A stretch of DNA of 40,495 nucleotides from Actinomadura sp. KC06 (GTDB taxonomy: Bacteria > Actinomycetota > Actinomycetes > Streptosporangiales > Streptosporangiaceae): positions 1 to 40,495 of the forward strand of contig NZ_SMKT01000081.1 in the NCBI RefSeq assembly GCF_004348735.1, read 5' to 3'. Below the pieces are notes generated by a model. The model was given only the letters and a program-made list of their open reading frames with translations, was not told the DNA's origin and ran no database searches. The translations under genes and the position numbers were made by a program. Numbering within the stretch: the stretch's first letter is position 1; each line of letters starts with the position of its first letter. Below are positions 1 to 6,697 of the stretch, one piece after another.

Positions 1-55
1 GCTGAGGGGGGCTCGGTGGAGGTGGACACTGCAAGGAACACCTTCTGGGACCCTC

Positions 56-68
56 TAGGCTTGAGGAT
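56..68 (+). promoter_or_regulatory. possible -10 element close to the ettA start
   Basis: TAGGCT at 56-61 resembles an actinobacterial -10 hexamer and ends 7 nt before the ettA ATG at 69. The only Shine-Dalgarno-like bases (GAGG, 63-66) lie just 2 nt from the ATG, which is too close to work well, so a leaderless or nearly leaderless transcript is plausible. I see no convincing -35 at the right spacing. Low confidence. Confidence 0.35.
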
Positions 69-1733
69 ATGGCCGAGTACATCTACACGATGCAGCGTGT
101 GCGCAAAGCACATGGCGACAAGGTCGTCCTGGACGACGTCACCCTGCACTTCCTTCCAGGCGCGAAGATCGGTGTCCTGGGACCGAACGGCACCGGTAAG
201 TCGACGCTGCTGCGCATGATGGCCGGTCTGGAACAGCCGTCCAACGGGGACGCGCGCCTCATGCCCGGGTTCACCGTCGGCATGCTGCAGCAGGAACCGC
301 CGCTGAACGAGGAGAAGACCGTCCTCGGGAACGTGCAGGAGGGCGTCGCCGAGACCAAGGCGATGGTCGACCGGTTCAACGAGATCGCCGAGAAGATGGC
401 GACGGACTACTCCGACGAGCTGATGGCGGAGATGGGCAAGCTCCAGGAGCAGCTCGACCACCGCAACGCGTGGGATCTCGACAGCCAGCTGGAGCAGGCG
501 ATGGACGCGCTGCGCTGCCCGCCCGGCGACGCCGAGGTGACGAAGCTGTCGGGTGGTGAGCGGCGCCGCGTCGCGCTGTGCAAGCTGCTGCTCGAAGCCC
601 CTGACCTGCTGCTGCTGGACGAGCCCACCAACCACCTCGACGCCGAGAGCGTCCAGTGGCTTGAGCAGTTCCTCGCCAAGTATGAGGGCACCGTCCTGGC
701 CGTCACCCACGACCGGTACTTCCTCGACAACGTCGCCACGTGGATCCTGGAGCTCGACCGGGGCCGCTGCTACCCCTACGAGGGCAACTACTCCGTCTAC
801 CTGGAGAAGAAGGCCGAGCGGCTGAAGGTCGAGGGCAACAAGGACGCCAAGCGCAAGAAGCGCCTCCAGGACGAGCTGGAGTGGGTCCGGTCGAATCCGA
901 AGGCGCGGCAGACGAAGTCCAAGGCCCGCCTGGAGCGGTACGAGGAGATGGCCGCGGAGGCCGCCAAGACCCGCAAGCTGGACTTCGAGGAGATCCAGAT
1001 CCCGCCGGGCCCGCGCCTGGGCAACACGGTCATCGTCGCGGACAAGCTGACCAAGGGCTTCGACGACCGGGTCCTCATGGACGATCTGACGTTCAACCTG
1101 CCCCCGAACGGCATCGTCGGCGTCATCGGCCCGAACGGCGTCGGCAAGACCACGCTCTTCCGCATGATCATCGGCGAGGAGCAGCCGGACGGCGGCGAGC
1201 TGCGGCTCGGTGAGACGGTCAAGGTGTCCTACGTCGACCAGGGACGCGGCGGCATCGACCCGAAGAAGACGGTGTGGCAGGTCGTCTCGGACGGTCTCGA
1301 CCACATCAACGTCGGCCAGGTCGAGATGCCGTCCCGCGCCTATGTCGCGGCGTTCGGCTTCAAGGGGCCCGACCAGCAGAAGCCGTCGGGCGTCCTTTCC
1401 GGTGGCGAGCGCAACCGCCTGAACCTGGCGCTGACGCTCAAGCTGGGCGGCAACGTCCTGCTCCTGGACGAGCCGACCAACGACCTTGACACCGAGACCC
1501 TGTCCAGCCTGGAGAACGCGCTGCTGGAGTTCCCCGGCTGCGCCGTGATCACGTCTCACGACCGGTGGTTCCTGGACCGCATCGCCACGCACATCCTCGC
1601 GTGGGAAGAGGGCTCGAACTGGTTCTGGTTCGAGGGCAACTTCGCCGACTACGAGAAGAACAAGATCGAGCGCCTGGGCGCCGACGCCGCCCGCCCGCAC
1701 CGCGTCACCCACCGGAAGCTCACCCGCGACTGA
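69..1733 (+). CDS. ettA: energy-dependent translational throttle protein EttA (ABC-F ATPase)
   Basis: A soluble ABC-F protein. In this family EttA binds the ribosomal E site and gates entry into elongation according to the ATP/ADP ratio. The 554 residues are the usual length. Two complete ABC cassettes are visible: Walker A GPNGTGKST at residues 38-46, signature LSGGERRR, Walker B ending DEPTNHLD, then a second Walker A GPNGVGKTT, LSGGERNR and DEPTNDLD. Between them lies a lysine/arginine-rich linker and the conserved stretch of the ABC-F inter-domain region. There is no membrane domain, which separates it from transporters. The start at 69 gives the typical N-terminus MAEYIYTM. It is followed by a strong terminator, so it is probably a single-gene unit. 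The name rests on family resemblance; the resistance-type ABC-F proteins differ in the linker and are less likely. Confidence 0.95.
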   Translation: MAEYIYTMQRVRKAHGDKVVLDDVTLHFLPGAKIGVLGPNGTGKSTLLRMMAGLEQPSNGDARLMPGFTVGMLQQEPPLNEEKTVLGNVQEGVAETKAMVDRFNEIAEKMATDYSDELMAEMGKLQEQLDHRNAWDLDSQLEQAMDALRCPPGDAEVTKLSGGERRRVALCKLLLEAPDLLLLDEPTNHLDAESVQWLEQFLAKYEGTVLAVTHDRYFLDNVATWILELDRGRCYPYEGNYSVYLEKKAERLKVEGNKDAKRKKRLQDELEWVRSNPKARQTKSKARLERYEEMAAEAAKTRKLDFEEIQIPPGPRLGNTVIVADKLTKGFDDRVLMDDLTFNLPPNGIVGVIGPNGVGKTTLFRMIIGEEQPDGGELRLGETVKVSYVDQGRGGIDPKKTVWQVVSDGLDHINVGQVEMPSRAYVAAFGFKGPDQQKPSGVLSGGERNRLNLALTLKLGGNVLLLDEPTNDLDTETLSSLENALLEFPGCAVITSHDRWFLDRIATHILAWEEGSNWFWFEGNFADYEKNKIERLGADAARPHRVTHRKLTRD

Positions 1734-1768
1734 TCCCCGGCCGTCCCCCAGCCGAGGCCGCCGCTTAA

Positions 1769-1802
1769 CACCCCAAGGCCAGTGAAGACTGGCCTTGGGG
1801 TG
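1769..1802 (+). terminator. strong hairpin terminator of ettA
   Basis: A perfect 15-bp stem (1769-1783 with 1788-1802) closes on the 4-nt loop GAAG, 36 nt after the ettA stop. The perfect pairing and short loop mark it as an intrinsic-type terminator. There is no real T-tract behind it, as is usual in high-GC actinomycetes. Confidence 0.9.
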
Positions 1803-2258
1803 ATCTGCGCTATAGGACGCATCCTGTCGGTGCGGCTTTGACTCTGTGGTGTTGAGCGCCGGCTGGGCCAAGACGCAGTGGACTACGGTGTCGGCATAAT
1901 CGGGCATTTGGGGCGCGCATTTAGATTGGTCTCCGGGTGGTGCCGCCTCGGGACGGCTTTTGGTGTGCCAGATCACTTCCGGGACGCGGAGGTGGCGCGA
2001 ATTTGGTTTGAGGCCGTACGAGAACGTCGGCATTTTCCAATTCGGTCGTGTTCCTGACATCGGGCATCAACGCAGGTTGGACGCCCGGAGGCCCGCTGTT
2101 GGTATGACCTGGCGGTCATTGATGTGCCGATCACGCTCCGATATCGGCGCAGGTGGTGAGGTTATTTGAGATGGATGTCAACGTTTGTGACCTCTGGCGG
2201 CAGTTATGTGCGTAACACTGCTGGGGCGGAAGTCGCTCTCAGCATCACGCGGATACCC
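1803..2258 (+). other. gene-free stretch with lower GC than its surroundings
   Basis: About 455 bases between the ettA terminator and the leader ORF of the sigma operon. By eye it is clearly less GC-rich than its neighbours and contains loosely repeated words (GTCGGCAT near 1889 and 2027, ATCGGGCAT near 1899 and 2058). The two small open frames here (around 1960-2169 and 2166-2354) lack codon bias and ribosome sites, so I do not call genes. The promoter of the sigma operon should lie at its right end, but I could not identify a convincing -35/-10 pair or an ECF-type promoter. Confidence 0.5.
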
Positions 2259-2269
2259 GAGGAGTGCCC

Positions 2270-2338
2270 GTGTCCGAGTCGCTGTCGTGGGAGGTCGCCG
2301 TGGTCGTCACGTCCACCGGCTGGGGAGCGGCGCGGTGA
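2270..2338 (+). CDS. 22-codon leader ORF coupled to the sigma factor
   Basis: This GTG-started frame reads MSESLSWEVAVV then VTSTGWGAAR and stops at 2336-2338. GAGGAG at 2259-2264 gives a strong ribosome site 5 nt before the GTG. In this frame 21 of the 22 sense codons end in G or C, whereas the overlapping upstream extension of the sigma frame shows no such bias, which argues that the short frame is the one translated. Its TGA overlaps the GTG of the sigma factor (GTGA, 2335-2338), so ribosomes finishing here could re-initiate on the sigma gene. I do not recognise the peptide. It may be a coupling or leader peptide, or a small product in its own right. A second in-frame GTG at 2264 lies inside the ribosome site and is less likely. 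Confidence 0.6.
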   Translation: MSESLSWEVAVVVTSTGWGAAR

Positions 2339-2886
2339 ACGCGGACCCCGCTGACCGGGAGGCCCGCGAGACGCTGTCGTCGTTCCCCGCGTTCTACCGC
2401 CACTGGATGCCGCGCATCACCGGCTACCTGCGGTCCCAGACGTCCGACGGGCGCTGGGTCGAGGACATCGCGCAGGAGAGCATGCTCGCCGCGCAGCGCC
2501 GATGGGACGAGCTCGTCACCTACGACAAGCCGGGCGCCTGGCTGTTCCGGGTCGCGACGACCATGCTGCGGCGCTGGCAGGCGAAGGCGCGCGAGCAGTG
2601 CACGTCCCTGGACGACATGATCACGCGCGGGGACGCAGGGCTGCCGAGCGCCGGTGAGCGCGGGACGGACGGACGGCTCGACCTGATGGACGCCGTCCGG
2701 AGCCTGCCGCGCCGCCAGCGGGAGGCCGTCGCGCTGCACTGCCTGCTGGAGTTCCCGATGCCGGAGGTCGCCCGGATCCTCGACATGAGCGAGGGCTCGG
2801 CGAAGACCCACGTCTATCGGGCGCGCAGGCGGCTGGAGGAGCTGCTGCGCGAGCCGGCGGCGGTCGAACTGGAAGGCCGGAGATGA
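2335..2886 (+). CDS. ECF-type RNA polymerase sigma factor
   Basis: A group 4 (ECF) sigma factor of 183 residues that would direct RNA polymerase to a small stress or signal regulon. Region 2 is visible near residues 15-85 (FYRHWMPRITGYL, then DIAQESMLAAQRRW and AWLFRVATTMLRRW). Region 4 is near 115-170 (LPRRQREAVALH and the helix-turn-helix around MPEVARILDMSEGSAKTHVYRARRRL). The reading frame is open further upstream to 2206, but I choose GTG 2335 because GGGGAG at 2322-2327 is well spaced, family alignment begins soon after, and the upstream part is occupied by a better-biased short ORF. The next gene overlaps by 4 nt (ATGA), so sigma and its likely regulator are made together. The ECF subgroup and target genes are not determined. 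Confidence 0.88.
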   Translation: MNADPADREARETLSSFPAFYRHWMPRITGYLRSQTSDGRWVEDIAQESMLAAQRRWDELVTYDKPGAWLFRVATTMLRRWQAKAREQCTSLDDMITRGDAGLPSAGERGTDGRLDLMDAVRSLPRRQREAVALHCLLEFPMPEVARILDMSEGSAKTHVYRARRRLEELLREPAAVELEGRR

Positions 2887-3575
2887 ACCTGGACGCCGTC
2901 CTGGCCGCCGCCGCGTCCGCCATCGCCCGGATGCCCGAGGCCGAGTTCGCGGTCGGCCTCGCGCGGCTGGAGGAGGAGTTCCGGCGGCTGCGGTTCGACG
3001 ACATCGCCTGCGCGCGGCACGCGGCGTTCGTCGACTCCCTGGACCTGGACCGGGCCGCCTACGAGCTGGGACGGCGCCACGACGCCGACGGGAACCTGGG
3101 CGAGGCGGCGCGCTGGTACCGGGTCGCGGCCCGGAGCGACCACGCGGACGCCGCGCTCCGCCTCGGCCGGACGCTCGACCTGCTCGCCGACCGGTGCGCG
3201 GCGACCGGTCCCTACAGCGTCCAGCGGGAGGAACTGCACCTGATCACCGAGGCCGCGCAGGCGTACGCGGAGGCCTACGCGGCGGGCTACACGGAGGCCG
3301 CCGACCGGATCGACGAGATGCTGGCCGCGTTCACGCGCAGGCAGCGGTTCCCGGACCGCCGGCAGCCCGATTCCGGGCCCGACGCGGCCCGCTGCGCGCA
3401 CGTCCGCGACTTCGTCCCGGCGAACGGCGTGCTCACCGACGAGGAGATCCAGGAGCTCAGCCGGCATGCCGCGCAATGCATGTCGTGCCTGGAGGACTTC
3501 GTCGGCCTGGTCCGGGCGGCGGCCTCCGCGACCCCGTCGGGGGCGGTGGCCGACCCGTTCGCGCCGGTCCGGTGA
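2883..3575 (+). CDS. putative soluble anti-sigma factor with C-terminal zinc-finger-like motif
   Basis: A 230-residue protein translationally coupled (ATGA overlap) to the ECF sigma factor, the normal place for its anti-sigma factor. The C-terminal part (residues 171-207) shows Cys171/His173, then H195-x3-C199-x2-C202, the signature of zinc-binding anti-sigma (ZAS) domains. In classical ZAS proteins this domain is N-terminal and usually followed by a membrane helix. Here it is near the C-terminus and no membrane helix is seen. The middle (residues 58-150) is alanine-rich and helical, with a Sel1/TPR-like rhythm (AAYELGRRHDADGNLGEAARWY, then DAALRLGRTLDLLAD). I infer a cytoplasmic regulator of the upstream sigma factor. 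An accessory subunit rather than an inhibitor is the alternative. Confidence 0.6.
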   Translation: MNLDAVLAAAASAIARMPEAEFAVGLARLEEEFRRLRFDDIACARHAAFVDSLDLDRAAYELGRRHDADGNLGEAARWYRVAARSDHADAALRLGRTLDLLADRCAATGPYSVQREELHLITEAAQAYAEAYAAGYTEAADRIDEMLAAFTRRQRFPDRRQPDSGPDAARCAHVRDFVPANGVLTDEEIQELSRHAAQCMSCLEDFVGLVRAAASATPSGAVADPFAPVR

Positions 3576-3665
3576 CGGGACGGCTCGTGGGGAGGGCCCG
3601 GGGCCGGGAAACCTACTGCCGGTAACATCGAGCCGGACAGGTTCCCCGTACCCCCAGGCGAGGAC

Positions 3666-4103
3666 ATGCAGCAGACCGACCTGCCCGCGGCCGAGTTCCG
3701 GCACGTCTACGAGTTCCACGTCCGGTTCGGCGACATCGACTCCCAGGGCCACGTGAACAACGTCAAGTTCCTCGGCTACCTGGAGGACGCGCGGCTGGAG
3801 ATGTTCCACGGCGACCCGGTCCGCAAGGGGGAGAAGCCGGTCCGCGGCATGGTGATCTCGCGGCACGAGATCGACTACCGGCAGCCGCTGCTGCCGACCG
3901 TCTACCCGATCCGGGTCGAGACGTGGGTGACCGAGGCCCGCGCCGCCTCGTTCACGCTGGCCTACGAGGTGCGGGACGACGAGAACGTCTACGCCGAGGC
4001 CACCTCGACGCTCGTCGCTTACGACCCGGAGACGCACCGGCTGCGCCGCTTCACGCCGGAGGAACGGGAGTTCATCGGACGCTACACGGCGCCCACGGCA
4101 TGA
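3666..4103 (+). CDS. acyl-CoA thioesterase, hotdog fold (4HBT/YbgC type)
   Basis: A 145-residue single hotdog-domain protein. The 4-hydroxybenzoyl-CoA thioesterase signature is clear near residues 15-35: VRFGDIDSQGHVNNVKFLGYLEDAR, split here as VRFGDIDSQGHVNN followed by FLGYLEDAR, including the catalytic Asp and the HVNN turn. Members hydrolyse acyl- or aryl-CoA thioesters in the cytoplasm; the natural substrate cannot be read from sequence. A ribosome site (GGCGAGG) precedes the ATG at 3666. The stop overlaps the ATG of the next gene, so it is the first gene of a two-gene unit with a GNAT acetyltransferase. A separate promoter in the 90-nt gap after the anti-sigma gene is possible but not identified. 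Confidence 0.85.
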   Translation: MQQTDLPAAEFRHVYEFHVRFGDIDSQGHVNNVKFLGYLEDARLEMFHGDPVRKGEKPVRGMVISRHEIDYRQPLLPTVYPIRVETWVTEARAASFTLAYEVRDDENVYAEATSTLVAYDPETHRLRRFTPEEREFIGRYTAPTA

Positions 4104-4696
4104 CCGCCCTCGCCGGCCCCCCGCCCCCGCTTGACGACCGCCTCCAGCCGGGGGTGCGGCTCCGCGTCGTCCAGATGGCGGACGCGGAGGCGCTCGCCGC
4201 GCTCTACGAGGCGAACCGCGACTACCTGCGTCCCTGGGAGCCCGAACGCGACGACTCGTATTTCACCGTCGACGGGCAGCGCGACAACCTGCACCGCCTG
4301 GTCGAGGCGTACGCGACGGGCGACATGTGGCCGGGCGTCATCCTGCTGGACGGTGAGATCGCCGGACGGATCACGCTCAACAACGTCCTGCGCGGTCCGC
4401 TGCAGACCTGCTTCGTCGGCTACTGGGTGGCGCGCCCGTATGCCGGACGCGGTGTCGCGACCGAGGCGGTCAGGCAGGCGCTGGACGTGGCGTTCGACGG
4501 CCTCGGCCTGCACCGCGTCGAGGCGTTCACGAGGGTCGACAACCACGCGTCCCAGCGCGTCCTGGAGCGGAACGGCTTCACGGCGGTCGGGACGGCCCGC
4601 CGCCACATCCACGTGGACGGGCGCTGGCACGACGAGCGCTTCTTCGAGCGCCTGGCCCCCTGGGACGACGGCATCGCCCTGACCCCGCCCAGCTGA
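4100..4696 (+). CDS. GNAT N-acetyltransferase, RimJ/RimL type
   Basis: A 198-residue acetyl-CoA-dependent acetyltransferase resembling ribosomal-protein-alanine N-acetyltransferases. Typical pieces are RVVQMADAEALAALYEANRDYLRPW near the N-terminus, the acetyl-CoA loop in GYWVARPYAGRGVATEAV, the helix LDVAFDGLGLHRVEAFT and the motif NHASQRVLERNGF. The frame is open well upstream, but ATG 4100 overlaps the thioesterase stop (ATGA) and starts the protein just before the domain, so it is the likely start. RimJ/RimL relatives act on many small molecules and proteins, so the substrate is unknown. Co-translation with a thioesterase hints at acyl-group chemistry, but this is only context. Confidence 0.85.
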   Translation: MTALAGPPPPLDDRLQPGVRLRVVQMADAEALAALYEANRDYLRPWEPERDDSYFTVDGQRDNLHRLVEAYATGDMWPGVILLDGEIAGRITLNNVLRGPLQTCFVGYWVARPYAGRGVATEAVRQALDVAFDGLGLHRVEAFTRVDNHASQRVLERNGFTAVGTARRHIHVDGRWHDERFFERLAPWDDGIALTPPS

Positions 4697-4812
4697 CGCT
4701 CACCTGACGCCCATCTGATTCCCGCATGCTCCCCGCGTGACGCTGTCTAGCGATCATTCTTACCGGGTATTACCGGAAAGAAGTAGTTCGTCCTCGCCAG
4801 AGAAAGCGTCAC

Positions 4813-5034
4813 ATGTCCCCTTATCTCGCTGCATGGATCTTCTGGATCCTGATGTTCTTCGCCATCGAGCTGCCCGCCGTGTTCAACCGGCAGCCGGGCG
4901 ACACGCTCTCCGAACTGGTCTGGAACGTCTTCGCCATTCGCGGCAAGCCTCTCGGCTGGCAGCTGCGCCGGCTGGCCCTCGTCCTCGGGCTCGGCTGGCT
5001 GGTCGCCCACTTCCTCACCGGTGGTGCCATCTGA
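4813..5034 (+). CDS. small two-helix membrane protein, phage-like
   Basis: A 73-residue protein with a hydrophobic N-terminal helix (residues 4-24, AAWIFWILMFFAIELPAVF), a middle segment with the motif NRQPGDTLSELVW, and a second hydrophobic helix (residues 50-70). From memory, small proteins with an N-R-x-P/R-G-D-T-L-S-E-x-V-W core are common in actinophage genomes, often near lysis genes, and also occur singly on actinomycete chromosomes. No other phage gene is near, so it is a lone copy here. Codon use is normal for the window. The ribosome site is weak (AGAAAG, 4801-4806). Function is unknown; a remnant phage membrane protein or a domesticated one are both possible. Confidence 0.65.
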   Translation: MSPYLAAWIFWILMFFAIELPAVFNRQPGDTLSELVWNVFAIRGKPLGWQLRRLALVLGLGWLVAHFLTGGAI

Positions 5035-5172
5035 CCGTGTCCTCCCGGACTGACCGGGTGACAACCGAGCTGTCACGGATAGATAACAAGCACAGCAGCA
5101 ATCCGTTTTCAGCCCACTTCTCGCTCTAGTGTCGCGACGCGAATGTGGAGATCCCACGTGGAAGGGGCACAA

Positions 5173-6603
5173 ATGCGGCGCGTCTCACGAGGAGCGATGG
5201 CACTGCTGCTCGCCGCGGGAGTGACCGGGGTCGGCGCCACGACGGCGCAGGCGGTCACGGACCGGGCGGACACTGCCCAGACGGGTACGGCCCAGGCCGG
5301 CGACATCCTCGACCGGCTCAAGGCGATCCCCGGAATGCAGGTGACGGAGAAGACCTCGACGTTGCCCGGCTACCGCTGGTTCTGGCTCGAATACAAGCAG
5401 CCTGTCGACCACCGCAACCCCAAGGGGCAGTGGTTCGAGCAGCGCATCATGCTGCAGCACAAGTCGACGGACCGGCCCATGGTGCTCTACACCAGCGGTT
5501 ACAACACGCCGGAGGTGATGTTCACGTCCGAGCCGACCGCGCTGGTCGACGGCAACCAGATCTCGCTTGAGTACCGCTACTTCACCCCGTCCCGTCCCGA
5601 ACCCACGGACTGGACGAAGGACAACATCTGGCAGGCCGCGACCGACGAGCACCGGCTCATCCGTGAACTGAAGAAGATTTACAGCACCAAGTGGATTTCG
5701 ACGGGCGCGAGCAAGGGCGGTATGACCGCCGTCTACCACAAGCGCTTCTACCCGCATGACGTCGACGGCAGCGTCGTCTACGTGGCCCCCAACGATGTGA
5801 ACAACGACGACGACCGCGCTTACGACGCGTTCTTCAAGAACGTCGGCGACGACCCCAAGTGCCGCGCTCACCTCAAGGCCCTCGCGCGGGAGTTCCTCGA
5901 ACGCCGTCCCGCCATGCTCAAGCGCTTCAAGGCGGCCGCGGACGAGGGCGGCTGGACGTTCGAGATCCTGCGCACGCAGGACCGCGCGTTCGAGAACTCG
6001 GTGATGGACTACGAGTGGGCGTTCTGGCAGTACAGCCTGCAGTCCGACTGCGCCGCGCTGCCTTCGCTTGACGCCTCCGACGACGACCTCTACAAGTCGC
6101 TGGACACCATCGCCGGTCTCTCGTTCTACAGCGACCAGGGCCTCGCCCCGTACATCCCGTACTACTACCAGGCGGGCACCGAGCTCGGCTGGCCCTCGCC
6201 GAAGTTCAAGCACCTGCGCCCGCTGCTGCGGTACGAGAGCAGCTACCAGCCGCGCACGTACGTCCCGAGCGACATCCGGATGCGTTTCGACCACGGCCGC
6301 GCCATGCGCGACATCGACCGCTGGGTGCAGCGGAACGCGAACCACATGCTGTTCCTGTACGGCTCGAACGACCCGTGGGGCTCTGAGCCGTTCCGCCTCG
6401 GGCGGGGCAGCCGCGACTCGGCCGTGTACACCGCGCAGGGCCTGAACCACAGCGCACGCCTCATCGACAAGCTGTCCGCCGAGGAGAAGGCCAAGTCGAT
6501 CGCCTTCGTCAAGCGCTGGGCGGGCGTCGAGTCCGGCGCGCAGACGCTCAAGACCGGACCGTTCGCCGACGACCCGCTCCAGCTCCAGCGCCCGCCGCTG
6601 TAG
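5173..6603 (+). CDS. secreted tripeptidyl aminopeptidase, peptidase family S37
   Basis: A 476-residue exported serine peptidase resembling the Streptomyces PS-10 / prolyl tri-tetrapeptidyl aminopeptidase family, which removes short peptides from the N-terminus of extracellular substrates. The first 28 residues form a signal peptide (MRRVSRG, a hydrophobic alanine-rich core, then AQA). The catalytic triad is visible: Ser180 in GASKGG, Asp400 in LYGSNDPWG and His426 in GLNHSARL. The frame extends to 5143, but ATG 5173 follows GAAGGGG (5161-5167) by 5 nt and gives a clean signal peptide. TAGTGT at 5127-5132 could be its -10. It converges on the glucosidase gene, with a shared hairpin between them. 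The exact bond specificity is inferred from family. Confidence 0.88.
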   Translation: MRRVSRGAMALLLAAGVTGVGATTAQAVTDRADTAQTGTAQAGDILDRLKAIPGMQVTEKTSTLPGYRWFWLEYKQPVDHRNPKGQWFEQRIMLQHKSTDRPMVLYTSGYNTPEVMFTSEPTALVDGNQISLEYRYFTPSRPEPTDWTKDNIWQAATDEHRLIRELKKIYSTKWISTGASKGGMTAVYHKRFYPHDVDGSVVYVAPNDVNNDDDRAYDAFFKNVGDDPKCRAHLKALAREFLERRPAMLKRFKAAADEGGWTFEILRTQDRAFENSVMDYEWAFWQYSLQSDCAALPSLDASDDDLYKSLDTIAGLSFYSDQGLAPYIPYYYQAGTELGWPSPKFKHLRPLLRYESSYQPRTYVPSDIRMRFDHGRAMRDIDRWVQRNANHMLFLYGSNDPWGSEPFRLGRGSRDSAVYTAQGLNHSARLIDKLSAEEKAKSIAFVKRWAGVESGAQTLKTGPFADDPLQLQRPPL

Positions 6604-6639
6604 CAACCCCGCTGTAGCGAACCACTTGTAGCGGAACCT

Positions 6640-6687
6640 GCGGTGTGCCGTGCCGTGCGCTGACCCCTGGCACGGCCGGCACACCGC
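6640..6687. terminator. bidirectional hairpin between convergent genes
   Basis: An 11-bp perfect outer stem (6640-6650 with 6677-6687) carries an inner 7-bp stem (6652-6658 with 6670-6676). It lies between the peptidase stop (6603) and the glucosidase stop (6698) and probably serves both strands. Confidence 0.8.
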
Positions 6688-6697
6688 GTCCTGCTTT

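Noticed and set aside
1960..2354. Two small open frames before the sigma operon
   Set aside because: No ribosome site, mixed third-position bases and no domain.
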